A stretch of DNA of 64,000 bases from Herbaspirillum sp. LeCh32-8. GTDB taxonomy: Bacteria > Pseudomonadota > Gammaproteobacteria > Burkholderiales > Burkholderiaceae_D. This document shows, in pieces, positions 17,575-26,705 of this stretch. The number at the start of each line of letters is the position of its first letter. Position 1 is the stretch's first letter. A model generated the notes under the pieces. It was not told the origin of the DNA. It saw nothing but the letters and a program-made list of their open reading frames with translations, and did not search any database. A program made the translations under genes and the position numbers. The stretch lies in the NCBI RefSeq assembly GCF_017814915.1, contig NZ_JAGIPZ010000001.1, forward strand, positions 203,892-267,891, in the 5' to 3' direction.

Positions 17575-18645
17575 TTACACCGCGCCGCGCGTCTCCACGT
17601 ACAGCGAATACAGCGAATGGCTGCTGGCCATGAACAGGCGGTTTTTCTTGGCGCCGCCGAACACCAGGTTGGGGCAGCGCTCGGGCAGGTGGATGTGGGC
17701 GATGGCCTTGCCCTGCGGGTTGAACACGCGCACGCCGTCCAGCTCCTCGGCCTTGGCGTCCAGTGCGCCGTTGCTGCCCCAGCCGCACCACAGGTTGCCG
17801 TCGACGTCGATCTTGAAGCCGTCGATACCGCCCGGGCCGTTGGCGTCCACCACCAGGCGGCGCTTGCCGATGCGCGCGCCGTCGTCGCTCATGTCATAGG
17901 CCCAGATCACGCGGTTGGGCGCGGCGCGCGACTCGTTGATGTAGAGGATCTTTTCGTCCGGTGAAAACGCCAGGCCGTTGGGGCCGGCCAGGGCATCGGT
18001 GATCAGCGAGAGGCGGCCGGTGCGGCCGTCGATGCGGTAGACCGAGTGCGGCAGCTCGGAGACCTGCTTGTCGCCTTCCCATTCGCCGGCAATGCCGAAC
18101 GGCGGATCGGTGAACCAGATCGAGCCGTCGGATTTGCAGATGATGTCGTTGGGCGAGTTGAAGCGCTTGCCGTTGTAGTTGTCGGCCAGCACGGTGATGC
18201 TGCCGTCGTACTCGGTGCGGGTGACGCGGCGGGTCAGGTGTTCGCAGGCCAGCAGGCGGCCCTGGCGGTCGCGCGCCAGGCCGTTGCTGAAGTTGGACGG
18301 CTGGCGGAACACCGAGGTGGCGCCGGTGGTTTCATCCCAGCGCATGATGCGGTTGTTGGGGATGTCCGAGAACAGCAGAAAGCGGCCGTCGCCGAACCAC
18401 ACCGGGCCTTCGACCCAGCGGAAGCCGGTGGCCAGCTGTTCCACGCTGGAACTGAACAGGCGGTATTTCAGGAAACTCTTGTCCAGCACCTCGACGCTGG
18501 GATCGGGGTAGCGCTGGCTGGGTTTGAAGTCGAAGCTCTGCGCGCGGGCGCCGAGGGCGGTGCCGGCCAAGGCCAGGCCGCCGAGTAGTGTTGTACGACG
18601 AGTTTGATTGACGTGGCGGTCGTTTTTATTGCTTTCTTGTGGCAT
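17575..18645 (-). CDS. Exported SMP-30/gluconolactonase-like beta-propeller protein
   Basis: A 356-residue protein with a twin-arginine-like leader (NQTRRTTLLGGLALAGTALG, ending at about residue 35). The mature part is an SMP-30/gluconolactonase/LRE propeller with likely metal ligands in VEGPVWFGDG, NSPNDIICKSDG and IDGFKIDVDGNLWC. Such enzymes hydrolyse sugar lactones. CGGAGA precedes the start. It stands alone on the minus strand; a strong inverted repeat lies about 165 bases upstream of its start. Confidence 0.87.
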   Translation of the reverse strand: MPQESNKNDRHVNQTRRTTLLGGLALAGTALGARAQSFDFKPSQRYPDPSVEVLDKSFLKYRLFSSSVEQLATGFRWVEGPVWFGDGRFLLFSDIPNNRIMRWDETTGATSVFRQPSNFSNGLARDRQGRLLACEHLTRRVTRTEYDGSITVLADNYNGKRFNSPNDIICKSDGSIWFTDPPFGIAGEWEGDKQVSELPHSVYRIDGRTGRLSLITDALAGPNGLAFSPDEKILYINESRAAPNRVIWAYDMSDDGARIGKRRLVVDANGPGGIDGFKIDVDGNLWCGWGSNGALDAKAEELDGVRVFNPQGKAIAHIHLPERCPNLVFGGAKKNRLFMASSHSLYSLYVETRGAV

Positions 18646-18808
18646 CGATGGTCTCCGTGAGGGGGGATTTCACCGGCGGGCGCAAGCCCGTTCGGCGGCA
18701 AGTCCATACAGGAAGGCGAGTACACGCAAGCCGGGGTAGCTGCGCGAGGGCGGGGTGAGGTCTCCTGAGATCGCGGGCCTGGCGGTCGGCTGGCTCGTCT
18801 TGCTCTAT

Positions 18809-18832
18809 ATGTTATAGGACATCGTATAACAT
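18809..18832. promoter_or_regulatory. Operator-like inverted repeat upstream of the SMP-30 gene
   Basis: ATGTTATA-N8-TATAACAT has perfect 8-base arms in a GC-rich surround. The symmetry and length suit a dimeric repressor site. No regulator gene is adjacent, so its protein is unknown. Confidence 0.5.
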
Positions 18833-18897
18833 GATGTGCTCAATGGCAACCGCTTCCATCCCGCCGATGCATGCCGGCCGGAATGGCTGCACCTTCG

Positions 18898-19422
18898 TCA
18901 GCGCGTAAGCCGTGCCAGCAGCGTGCGCACGATGCGGCGGTGGAAGGGCATGATGGCGGCCAGATAGGCGCGGCCCAGCCAGCGCTTCGTATGGACCACG
19001 GTGGTCACGGTCAGCCTTGGCGCGCTGTCATGCTCGCCGTGTTCGCCGCCGCCGGAGGATTTTTCCACGCACAGGCGAAAATCGAGATGGCTGTCGTCCA
19101 TGCCCATGATCATCCGCGTGGGACTTTGCTCGATCACCGGAAAGCCCGGGCTGTCGCTACCCGGCTGTCTTGCGCCGACCTGCAGGCGTGCACCCTTCAG
19201 CCCGAGCGGCGCCACCAGCCGGTTGCGCAGGTCCAGCAGCGCAGTCACCCAGGCCGGGCTGCCGGCCATCATGCGCGCGGCAATGGCGCCGGCGTCCAGT
19301 TGCGCCAGCGCCGGCGGCAGGGTGGCGCGATAGCTGTCGGCGAACTGCGCCGCCGGCAGCAATTGCCAGTGATGCGGTTCCGGGGCGATTTCATCGGGAC
19401 GGTGGGCGTGCGTGGCGGTCAT
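18898..19422 (-). CDS. DUF2867-family protein
   Basis: A 174-residue protein that looks like the DUF2867 family by its central part (RMIMGMDDSHLDFRLCVE) and the C-terminal TTVVHTKRWLGRAYLAAIMPFHRRIV. Function unknown; related domains are found fused to NAD-binding proteins. The ATG at 19422 has CGGAGG upstream. It lies downstream of the cyd operon terminator and reads in the same direction, so it is a separate unit. Confidence 0.72.
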   Translation of the reverse strand: MTATHAHRPDEIAPEPHHWQLLPAAQFADSYRATLPPALAQLDAGAIAARMMAGSPAWVTALLDLRNRLVAPLGLKGARLQVGARQPGSDSPGFPVIEQSPTRMIMGMDDSHLDFRLCVEKSSGGGEHGEHDSAPRLTVTTVVHTKRWLGRAYLAAIMPFHRRIVRTLLARLTR

Positions 19423-19453
19423 GGTGCCTCCGTGAAGACAGTGTCGTCGAACA

Positions 19454-19489
19454 TAAAAAAAGCCGGCGGGATCGTCCATCCCGCCGGCT
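19454..19489 (-). terminator. Terminator of the cyd operon
   Basis: AGCCGGCGGGAT / ATCCCGCCGGCT forms a long GC-rich stem. On the minus strand it is followed by TTTTTT, seven bases past the cydX stop. Confidence 0.93.
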
Positions 19490-19495
19490 TGCGTC

Positions 19496-19666
19496 TTACT
19501 TCTTGGCGCGGCGCTTGCCGTCGGCCTTGCTGGCACTGGCGAAGCGCTCGTGCGTCTCTTCAGCCTTGCGGCGGCCGAAGGCGTAATTGGCTTCCAGCCA
19601 CATCACGTTGATGATGCCGAAGGCCAGCGCCAGGCCGATGCCAAGAATCCAGGCGAAATACCACAT
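19496..19666 (-). CDS. cydX: Cytochrome bd oxidase small subunit CydX
   Basis: A 56-residue single-span membrane protein beginning MWYFAWILGIGLALAF, almost the start of E. coli CydX, which stabilises haem b595/d in the bd oxidase. The soluble tail is longer and more basic than in E. coli. AAGGAG lies eight bases upstream of the ATG. It follows cydB closely, the usual place. Confidence 0.92.
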   Translation of the reverse strand: MWYFAWILGIGLALAFGIINVMWLEANYAFGRRKAEETHERFASASKADGKRRAKK

Positions 19667-19695
19667 CGTGTTCTCCTTGAGTGAGTGGACGGCGC

Positions 19696-20835
19696 TCAGT
19701 AGGCCGTGTGTTCGTTGTCGTGAATGTCTTTGAGCGTGACCTTGCCCTTGACTACGCGGTACACCCAGCCGGTGTAGACGATGATCAGCGGCAGGAAGAT
19801 CAGCACCATCCAGAACATCAGGCCCAGGCTCTTGTGGCTGGCCACCGCGTCCCACATGGTCAGGCTGCTCCTGGGATCGAGCGAGGACGGCATCACGAAC
19901 GGGAACAGCGACATGCCGGCCGTGAGGATGATGCCCGTCACCGACAGGCCGCTGGCGATGAAGGCCAGCCGCGCGCGGCGCGCCAGCGCCAGCAATGCCG
20001 CCAGCGCCGCGCCGGCGATACCGAGTGCGGGCAGCAGTTTGGTCACGGGCCAGCGAGCGTAGTTGTCGAACCAGGCGCCGGCGGCGAGCTCCACCGTCTT
20101 GGCCAGCGGCGTGAAGGCGCTGTTGGCGTCCGGCATGGCGGTGATGCGATAGCCCGGCAGCTGCGCCACCCAGAAGCCGCCAGCGATGAACAGCGCGATG
20201 GTGGCGACGGCGGCGGCGACTACGGTCTTGCGCGAGCGCTCGCCCACGGCGGCGTCGGTCTTGACGAAGGCGAAGGCGGCGCCGTGCATCAACAGCATGG
20301 CCACCGACAGCAGGCCTGCCAAGAGGCCGAACGGATTCAACAGCGCGAAGAAGCTGCCGGTGTATTCCACCCGCATGGTGTCGTCGTAGTGGAAGGGCAC
20401 GCCCAGCAGCAGGTTGCCGAAGGCCACGCCGCAGATCAGCGGCGGCACGAAGCCACCGATGAACAGGCCCCAGTCCCAGGCATTGCGCCAGCGCGGATCA
20501 GCCACCTTGCTGCGGTAGTCGAAGCCCACCGGGCGGAAGAACAGCGAGAACAGCAGCACCATCAGCGCGATGTAGAAGCCCGAGAAGGCGGTCGCGTAGA
20601 CCAGCGGCCAGGCCGCGAAGGTGGCGCCGCCGGCGGTGATGAACCAGGTCTGGTTGCCTTCCCAGGTGGGGCCGATGGCGTTGATCAGCACGCGCCGCTC
20701 GGTGTCGGTCTTGCCGGCGAAAGGCAGCATCATGCCCACGCCGAAGTCGAAGCCGTCGGTCAGCGCGAAGCCGATGATGAGCACGCCGACGAAGGCCCAC
20801 CAGATCAGTTTGAGTGTTTCGTAATCGAAGATCAT
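19696..20835 (-). CDS. cydB: Cytochrome bd ubiquinol oxidase subunit II
   Basis: A 379-residue, multi-span membrane protein, the structural partner of CydA. Typical sequence is seen in WWAFVGVLIIGFALTDGFDF and INAIGPTWEGNQTWFITAGG. The operon order cydA-cydB-cydX is intact with short gaps and GAGGAAAG before the ATG. It takes part in quinol oxidation with high oxygen affinity. Confidence 0.97.
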   Translation of the reverse strand: MIFDYETLKLIWWAFVGVLIIGFALTDGFDFGVGMMLPFAGKTDTERRVLINAIGPTWEGNQTWFITAGGATFAAWPLVYATAFSGFYIALMVLLFSLFFRPVGFDYRSKVADPRWRNAWDWGLFIGGFVPPLICGVAFGNLLLGVPFHYDDTMRVEYTGSFFALLNPFGLLAGLLSVAMLLMHGAAFAFVKTDAAVGERSRKTVVAAAVATIALFIAGGFWVAQLPGYRITAMPDANSAFTPLAKTVELAAGAWFDNYARWPVTKLLPALGIAGAALAALLALARRARLAFIASGLSVTGIILTAGMSLFPFVMPSSLDPRSSLTMWDAVASHKSLGLMFWMVLIFLPLIIVYTGWVYRVVKGKVTLKDIHDNEHTAY

Positions 20836-20863
20836 CTTGCTTTCCTCTTTTCTTCAGTCGGCC

Positions 20864-22486
20864 TCAGGCCGCGCCAGAATGGGCGGCCGGGTTGATCGGC
20901 GGCTGCAGCACGGCGCCGGTATCAGCGTCCTTGCCCGGGGTTTCCCAGTGGTACTTGCCGGTGTGCAGGCTGCTCGGCCCGCGGCGCGCATACTTGATCA
21001 TCAGCGTCATCTCCACCACCAGCAGGAAGGTGTAGAACAGGATGAAGCCCGCCAGGCTGAAGTACAGGCTGCCCGGCTGCAGCGAGGACGCCGACAGGTG
21101 CGTGGGCAGGATGCCGGCGATGGTCCACGGCTGGCGGCCGTACTCGGCGACGATCCAGCCCAGCTCGGCGGCGATCCACGGCAGCGGGATGGCGAACACG
21201 GCCAGCTTGAGCAGCCAGCGCTGCGGCGCCAGCTGCTTCTTCCCCAGGAACCAGACCGAGGCCGCGAAGATGAACAGCATCAGGAAGCCGATCGCCACCA
21301 TGCCGCGGAAGGACCAGAACAGCGGCGCCACCTTCGGGATGGTGTCGTTGACGGCATGCGAGATCTGTTCGGGCGTGGCGTCGACCACGTTGTTGGTGTA
21401 CTTCTTCAGCAGCAGGCCGTAGCCGAGATCCTTCTTGTGCGCCTCGAAGGCGGCGCGCGCCTCGGGCGACTTGTCGCCGGACTTCAGGCGGCTCAGCGCG
21501 GCATAGGCTTGCATGCCGTTGCGAATGCGCGCCTCATGTTCCTGCTTCAAGTCCTTGATGCCCATGACTTGCGTATCGGTCGAGCGGGTCGCGATCAGGC
21601 CCAGCACGTAGGGGATCTTCACCGCGTAGTCGGTGCGTTGCTCCTTGTCGTTGGGCAGGCCGAACAGCGTCAGTCCGGCCGGCGCGGGGTGGGTGTCCCA
21701 CTCGGCCTCGATGGCCGCCAGCTTGACCTTGTTGACTTCGCCGGCGGTGTAGCCGGACTCGTCGCCCAGCACGATCACCGAGAGCGTGGCCGCCAGGCCG
21801 AAGCCGGCCGCCACCGCGAAGGAGCGCAGCGCAAACGCCGTATCGCGCGCCTTCAACAGATACCAGGCCGAGATGCCCAGCACAAACATCGACGCCGTCA
21901 CGTAGCCGGCCGCCACCGTGTGCACGAACTTGACCTGCGCCACCGGGTTGAAGATCACCTCGGTCATGCTGGCCAGCTCCATGCGCATGGTCTCGTAGTT
22001 GAACTCGGCGCCGACCGGATTGTTCATCCAGCCGTTGGCGATCAGGATCCACAGCGCCGACAGGCTGGAGCCCAGCGCCACCAGGAAGGTCACCATCAGG
22101 TGCTGCTTGCGCGAGAGCTTGTCCCAGCCGAAGAAGAACAGGCCGACGAAGGTCGACTCCAGGAAGAAGGCGGCCAGGCCTTCGATGGCCAGCGGCGTGC
22201 CGAAGATGTCGCCCACGTAGTGCGAGTAATAGGACCAGTTGGTGCCGAACTGGAATTCGAGCGTGATGCCGGTGGCCACGCCCATGGCGAAGTTGATGCC
22301 GAACAGCTTGCCCCAGAAGCGGGTCATGTCCTTGTAGATGGGGCTGCCGGTCATCACGTAGACCGATTCCATGATCACCAGGATCCAGGACAGGCCCAGC
22401 GTGAGCGGGACGAACAGAAAGTGATACAGCGCCGTCACGGCGAACTGCAGCCGCGATAGCGAAACGACTTCATCGATCGGAACCAT
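20864..22486 (-). CDS. cydA: Cytochrome bd ubiquinol oxidase subunit I
   Basis: A 540-residue membrane subunit carrying haems b558, b595 and d. The N-terminal haem ligand His is in [17 protein letters not shown] (His22). A second haem histidine lies in [16 protein letters not shown], and the conserved EYGRQPW segment follows the Q-loop. The length fits the long Q-loop class. GGAG precedes the ATG, four bases after the cydP stop. The oxidase couples quinol oxidation to oxygen reduction at low oxygen. Confidence 0.97.
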   Translation of the reverse strand: MVPIDEVVSLSRLQFAVTALYHFLFVPLTLGLSWILVIMESVYVMTGSPIYKDMTRFWGKLFGINFAMGVATGITLEFQFGTNWSYYSHYVGDIFGTPLAIEGLAAFFLESTFVGLFFFGWDKLSRKQHLMVTFLVALGSSLSALWILIANGWMNNPVGAEFNYETMRMELASMTEVIFNPVAQVKFVHTVAAGYVTASMFVLGISAWYLLKARDTAFALRSFAVAAGFGLAATLSVIVLGDESGYTAGEVNKVKLAAIEAEWDTHPAPAGLTLFGLPNDKEQRTDYAVKIPYVLGLIATRSTDTQVMGIKDLKQEHEARIRNGMQAYAALSRLKSGDKSPEARAAFEAHKKDLGYGLLLKKYTNNVVDATPEQISHAVNDTIPKVAPLFWSFRGMVAIGFLMLFIFAASVWFLGKKQLAPQRWLLKLAVFAIPLPWIAAELGWIVAEYGRQPWTIAGILPTHLSASSLQPGSLYFSLAGFILFYTFLLVVEMTLMIKYARRGPSSLHTGKYHWETPGKDADTGAVLQPPINPAAHSGAA

Positions 22487-22489
22487 TTG

Positions 22490-22756
22490 TTACTCCGGTG
22501 TGTGAGGGGCGTCAGATAGGTCAGGTGTGGCGGGAGGCTGGTAGGGCTGACGAGTCGTCCCTGCCGGCGCCGGTCCGGGCGAGAGCATGCGCAGCTCCAC
22601 GCTCTCGGTGGGCATGCGCATGTGCTTGGCCTGCGGATGGGCGAAGAAGGTCTTGGCCAGCACTGTGAGCAGTGCGACCTTGACGATCAGCAGCAGGGTG
22701 ATTTCGACTCCCAGCGGCAGCTGGGTCAATCGGGGCAGCTTGCCGGGGAATCGCAT
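22490..22756 (-). CDS. cydP: CydP-like small membrane protein of the cyd operon
   Basis: An 88-residue protein with one N-terminal membrane span (about 15-36, LGVEITLLLIVKVALLTVLA) and a proline-rich, probably soluble tail. It resembles the CydP putative small subunit found before cydA in other proteobacteria. AAGGAG precedes the ATG. It lies between the GbsR-type regulator gene and cydA with gaps of only 3 bases, so all are co-transcribed. Confidence 0.75.
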   Translation of the reverse strand: MRFPGKLPRLTQLPLGVEITLLLIVKVALLTVLAKTFFAHPQAKHMRMPTESVELRMLSPGPAPAGTTRQPYQPPATPDLSDAPHTPE

Positions 22757-22759
22757 GAT

Positions 22760-23404
22760 TTACTCCTTGTCGGGAGCGCTGGGCGCCCGGTCGGGGTCGA
22801 CGCTCTCGGCGTCGCCGCGCGAGGATGAGGAGGATGAGGAGGCCGACGGCGACGGGCCGAAGCGGAACTTCTCGCGCACGTCGAGCAGCTTCTTGACCTT
22901 GGAGCCCATCTTCATCAGCGACACCAGGGTCTCCGGCGAAAGGCGCTGGACGTCGTCGAACCACGAGCTGGAGAGCTCGATGAGCTCATACATCTCGCGC
23001 ATGCGCTTCTGAGTTTCCTTGTCGCCGGGGCCGCTGGGTTGTTCCAGCAAGGCGTCGCGCAGCATCGACAGGGTCGGCTCGATCTCGCGGCGGCGGCGTT
23101 CTTCCAGCAGGGCCTTGAAGATGTCCCAGATGTCGCCCGGCGGTTCGAAGTATTCGCGGCGGTCGTTGGGGCGGTGCAGCAGTTTCACCAAACGCCAGGA
23201 TTGCAATTCCTTCAAGCCCATGCTGACGTTGGAGCGCGAGAAACTGAGGTATTCGGCGATCTCGTCGGCGTTGAGCGGGCGGCCGCAGATGTAGAGCAGG
23301 GCGTAGATCTGGCCGATGGTGCGGTTGATGCCCCAGCGGCTGCCCATCTCGCCGAAATGGCCGATGAAGCGCTGCATCAAAGGGCTCAGGGTGGTGTTTT
23401 CCAT
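22760..23404 (-). CDS. GbsR/MarR-like transcriptional regulator of the cyd operon
   Basis: A 214-residue winged helix protein of the GbsR type. The HTH region (about 28-70) reads TIGQIYALLYICGRPLNADE and EYLSFSRSNVSMGLKELQSW. The C-terminus is a low-complexity Ser/Asp tail (about 185-214). It is the first gene of the cydP-cydA-cydB-cydX run. A perfect 18-bp palindrome lies 29-46 bases upstream of its start, so it most likely regulates itself and the oxidase. Confidence 0.87.
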   Translation of the reverse strand: MENTTLSPLMQRFIGHFGEMGSRWGINRTIGQIYALLYICGRPLNADEIAEYLSFSRSNVSMGLKELQSWRLVKLLHRPNDRREYFEPPGDIWDIFKALLEERRRREIEPTLSMLRDALLEQPSGPGDKETQKRMREMYELIELSSSWFDDVQRLSPETLVSLMKMGSKVKKLLDVREKFRFGPSPSASSSSSSSRGDAESVDPDRAPSAPDKE

Positions 23405-23432
23405 GATTCAGATTGTTTGGTTGATTTTGAAT

Positions 23433-23450
23433 TTTCAGTAATTACTGAAA
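23433..23450 (-). promoter_or_regulatory. Candidate autoregulatory operator of the gbsR-cyd operon
   Basis: TTTCAGTAATTACTGAAA is a perfect 18-bp palindrome just upstream of the regulator gene in an AT-rich patch. This is the expected place and symmetry for binding by a GbsR/MarR dimer. Confidence 0.65.
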
Positions 23451-23762
23451 TTTAAAACAATTAAGCGGCCCGTCGCAAGGACACCAGCCCATCAATTTTC
23501 TGATAACAGTCATCACTGACGAGAATGATCCAGCGCCCGCGCGGGGCGCAGGCTGCAGCACGGCGGCAGGCATGCGAGGACTGTGTCGTATCCGCGTCGC
23601 CGGTCGAAAGTTTCATTGGTGGAACTTTCGTGACACCAGGCGCGTGGACGGCACCGCGCCGATGCGGACTTCCCGGTTCCGCAGGGGCGCAGCCCTGATG
23701 CGCTGCATGGCAACATTTTCGCGCTTTCCTACACGTACTGAAGAGCCTGACCGATAGGGAAT

Positions 23763-23776
23763 TTGATGTTGATCAA
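23763..23776. promoter_or_regulatory. FNR/ANR-type box
   Basis: TTGAT-GTTG-ATCAA matches the FNR consensus (TTGAT-N4-ATCAA) in every defined base and extends to ATTTGAT...ATCAAAT. It could serve the permease (plus) or, at a distance, the cyd operon (minus). Confidence 0.6.
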
Positions 23777-23939
23777 ATACGCTTGGCAAAGTCCCGCAAG
23801 GTGTTGCACGCGGTTTGCAATGCCGCCGGCCGTGGTGGTGGGCGACGTCGGGACGCAAGGGGCGACCGCGCCAGGGGAGGGCGGCGGTCGGGCCTCCCGG
23901 GAGCCGTCGGTTTCCCGTTCTTGTTCAAGGATCATTCTT

Positions 23940-25085
23940 ATGTTGGGTTTCGATTTCCGCGTGGCCAGGATTACCTGGACCGTGTTCCTGGTGGCCTTGC
24001 TGCTCTACATCACCTACACCGTCTCTTCGACGCTGCTGGTGCTGGTATTCGCGGTCTTCTTCAGTTATCTGGTGTACCCGCTGGTGGAGTTGCTGGAACG
24101 TTTTCGTCCGCGCCGCGTGCCGCGCACGGTCTCGATTGCGGTGGTGTTCGTGCTGGTAATCGCCCTGGTGGCGACCGTTGTGGCGGTGTTCGGCGCCCGT
24201 ATCCAGGAGGAGGCGCTGCACCTCTCCGAGCAGTTGCCGGCGCTGCTGCGCTCCAATGACGTGGTCGGTCGTATCCCGCTGCCGGGATTCGCCGAGCCGC
24301 TGCGCGCGCGCATCCTGGGCTTCGTGCGCGACCAGCTGGCCAACGGCACCGACCAGGCCATGCCGCTGGCCAAGCAGTTCGGCGTCTCCGTGATGCATGC
24401 GGCCAGCAACCTGATTTACCTGGTGCTGGTGCCGGTGATCAGTTTCCTGCTGATCAAGGAGGCCCCGGCCATGCGTGACGAGATGCTGTCGTGGATGAGC
24501 CGCGCCAACCGCCGACTGTGGGACAACATCATTAAGGACCTGGACGTGCTGCTCTCGCGCTATGTGCGGGCCTTGCTGTTTCTCTCGATCGCCACGCTGG
24601 TGGCCTACAGCATCGCCTTCTCGCTGATGGGCGTACCGTATGCCATGCTGTTGGCCGGGCTGGCCGCGGTGCTGGAATTCATCCCCTTCGCCGGACCGCT
24701 GGCGGCCAGCGCGGCCGCCCTGGTGGTAGCCGGCTTCAGCGGCTTCGATCATCTGTTGTGGCTGGTCGGCTTCATCATCGCCTATCGCGTGTTCCAGGAT
24801 TACGTGCTCAATCCCTACCTCATGAGCGAAGGCGTGGAAGTGAGCCCGCTGATGGTGATCCTCGGCCTGCTGGCCGGCGACCAGTTGGGCGGTGTGGCCG
24901 GCATCTTCCTCTCGGTGCCGGTGATGGCGGCGCTGAAAATCATCTTCACCCGCGCCTCCGCCGCGCAGAAGGCACGCCGCGAAATCGAGGCGCGCGCGGC
25001 ACTGGTGGAGGCAGAGGCGCTGGAACGACAGAACGCACCGCCGCTGCAGCAGACGGTGGTGCAGGTCAATATCGAGAAAAAGTAG
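23940..25085 (+). CDS. AI-2E family (PerM/TqsA-like) membrane transporter
   Basis: A 381-residue polytopic protein of the AI-2E/PerM exporter family, usual length 340-380. Hydrophobic segments lie at about 10-50 and 65-90, and again from about 150 to the end, with a soluble insert between. Family sequence is visible in VLEFIPFAGPLAASAAALV and VSPLMVILGLLAGDQLGGVAGIFLSVPV. Substrates of this family are diverse, so the name does not imply quorum signal export. The start at 23940 gives a proper first span; no strong ribosome site is seen. Confidence 0.87.
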   Translation: MLGFDFRVARITWTVFLVALLLYITYTVSSTLLVLVFAVFFSYLVYPLVELLERFRPRRVPRTVSIAVVFVLVIALVATVVAVFGARIQEEALHLSEQLPALLRSNDVVGRIPLPGFAEPLRARILGFVRDQLANGTDQAMPLAKQFGVSVMHAASNLIYLVLVPVISFLLIKEAPAMRDEMLSWMSRANRRLWDNIIKDLDVLLSRYVRALLFLSIATLVAYSIAFSLMGVPYAMLLAGLAAVLEFIPFAGPLAASAAALVVAGFSGFDHLLWLVGFIIAYRVFQDYVLNPYLMSEGVEVSPLMVILGLLAGDQLGGVAGIFLSVPVMAALKIIFTRASAAQKARREIEARAALVEAEALERQNAPPLQQTVVQVNIEKK

Positions 25086-25120
25086 CGCCGCGTAGCAGCC
25101 GGTCGATGCGCAACGAAAGC

Positions 25121-25230
25121 CGCTGGGTTCCTGCCTTCGCAGGAACGACGAGTAGTGAGCGACTTGAACGTGCGGAGGTATTGCCAGCCTCCTTCGTGTC
25201 GTCCCTGCGAAAGCAGGGACCCAGCGTCGT
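25121..25230. repeat. Inverted pair of REP-like palindromes
   Basis: The element CGCTGGGTTCCTGCCTTCGC... (25121-25150) and TCGTCCCTGCGAAAGCAGGG... (25199-25225) are palindromes of the same family in opposite orientation. They share the GCTGGGT(C/T)CC and CGACG core. They lie between the convergent ends of the AI-2E and sensor-kinase genes. Confidence 0.75.
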
Positions 25231-25271
25231 TCAGCGGTCGGAGGCGAGCGGGAAGGGCCGCGTGAAGTCGT

Positions 25272-26705
25272 TCACTGGTCAGCAGCCGGCGGGAACGACA
25301 ACGTGAACCTGATCCACCCCGGTTGCGGGCATTCCACCGTCGCCGTTCCCCGGTGCAGGCTCATGATGGCCTTGACAATGGCCAGCCCCAGGCCGTTGGA
25401 TTCGGTAAAGGCGCTGCGCGAGCGGTCGCCGCGGTAGAAGCGGTCGAACATGCGCGCCATGGTGTGCGGCGTGGCGTCCAGGCTGCGGTTTTCGACCACA
25501 ATGCTGCTGCCGTTGCGGTCGCTGCGCGAGAGGATACGCACCTCGGTATCGGCCTCGCCATAGCGCACCGCGTTGATCACCAGGTTGTTCACCGCGCGGC
25601 GCCACATGATCAGGTTGGCCCAGCATTCGCCCTGGGTGTCCAGCGTGAAGTGCATGCCGCGTTCGTCGGCAATGCCTTCGAAGTAGTCAGCGATCTTGCC
25701 CAGCTCCGCGGCCAGGTCCAGCGGCGCGCAGTCCACCGCCAGCGTGGCGTGGTCGGCCTGGGCCAGGAACATGATGTTCTCGACGATGCGCGAGATGCGC
25801 TGCAACTCCTCCACGTTCGATTCCAGCAACTGCTCGTACTCTTCCGGCGAGCGGGGCTGGCCCAGGGCTACCTGGCTCTGGCCCATCAGCACGTTGATGG
25901 GAGTGCGGATCTCATGGGCCAGGTCGCCGGAGAATTGCTCCAGGTGTTCGTAGCCGGCTTCCAGCCGATCCAGCATGGCGTTCAACGACAGCGCGGCGCG
26001 CCGCAGCTCCTCGGGCATGCCGTCCTGCTCCAGCCGCATCGACAGATGATCGGGTGTGATCTGCGCGGCGCGTCGGCTCATGTCCTCCAGCGGGCGCAGG
26101 CCGCGCCGCAGCAGCAGGAAGCCGAGCAGGGCGGTGATCAGCACCGCGCCGGCGGCGGCGCCGGCGATGCGCCAGCGGTAGGTGCGCATCATGCGCGCCT
26201 CCTGCACCATCACGTAGGCGGCCACGATCTCCACCGTGTCGTGGTTGCCGCTGCCGGGTTTGCCGACATCGGCCAGCGCTGCGACCCAGCGCACGCGCAC
26301 GCCGTCGGCGCGGGTACTGGTGAACAGGTCGGCCGAGGTGACCGGCGTGCCGACCGGGATCGGCTCCATTTCCGGCGGCGTCAGGTGGTCCGGGTTGCTC
26401 TGGATGAAGGGGGCTTCGCCGTGACGGCGGAAGATGCGCACGTCCTGTTCGTTGCCCATCATGCTTTCGAACAGCGCCGGCCGTTGTTCCATCTGCTCGA
26501 CGTTGTAGAGATCGTGCATCAGGTTGCGGAAATGCTCGACGCGTCCCGTGAGCGCCTGGTCGGCGCGCAGCTCCAGCGACTCGGTGGCGGCTTGGTTGAG
26601 ATACAGGCCCAGGCCGGTCACCACCAGGAAGGTCAGCAGCGAAAACAGGGCGGTCACGCGGGCGGCGAGCGTCCAGCCGCGTGCTCGGGCGGCGCTGGCG
26701 TTCAT
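25272..26705 (-). CDS. Heavy-metal-type sensor histidine kinase (CusS/HprS-like)
   Basis: A 477-residue membrane kinase. One span lies near 15-37, a periplasmic sensor at about 40-175, a second span at about 178-198, then HAMP, the phospho-accepting His264 in [13 protein letters not shown] and a C-terminal ATPase ([21 protein letters not shown]). Its start overlaps the stop of the response-regulator gene by ATGA. It lies next to msrPQ, the same context as E. coli HprRS, which responds to peroxide and hypochlorite, so periplasmic oxidant or copper sensing is likely. Confidence 0.92.
   Translation of the reverse strand: MNASAARARGWTLAARVTALFSLLTFLVVTGLGLYLNQAATESLELRADQALTGRVEHFRNLMHDLYNVEQMEQRPALFESMMGNEQDVRIFRRHGEAPFIQSNPDHLTPPEMEPIPVGTPVTSADLFTSTRADGVRVRWVAALADVGKPGSGNHDTVEIVAAYVMVQEARMMRTYRWRIAGAAAGAVLITALLGFLLLRRGLRPLEDMSRRAAQITPDHLSMRLEQDGMPEELRRAALSLNAMLDRLEAGYEHLEQFSGDLAHEIRTPINVLMGQSQVALGQPRSPEEYEQLLESNVEELQRISRIVENIMFLAQADHATLAVDCAPLDLAAELGKIADYFEGIADERGMHFTLDTQGECWANLIMWRRAVNNLVINAVRYGEADTEVRILSRSDRNGSSIVVENRSLDATPHTMARMFDRFYRGDRSRSAFTESNGLGLAIVKAIMSLHRGTATVECPQPGWIRFTLSFPPAADQ

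Larger units (their letters stand above)
23405..23939. other. Divergent intergenic region between cyd regulator and AI-2E permease
   Basis: About 535 bases without a convincing gene. It holds the 18-bp GbsR-type palindrome (23433-23450) and a perfect FNR/ANR-type box (23763-23776). A reading frame continuous with the permease runs upstream to 23763, but that part lacks membrane-protein character. Confidence 0.6.

Noticed and set aside
20837-22459. 540-codon plus-strand frame opposite cydA
   Set aside because: It is the antisense shadow of a clear cytochrome bd subunit gene and has a Gln/His/Arg-rich composition.
23513-23716. 67-codon minus-strand frame in the cyd/AI-2E gap
   Set aside because: It is Cys/Arg/Ser-rich, has no ribosome site and no family character, and lies in a regulatory region.
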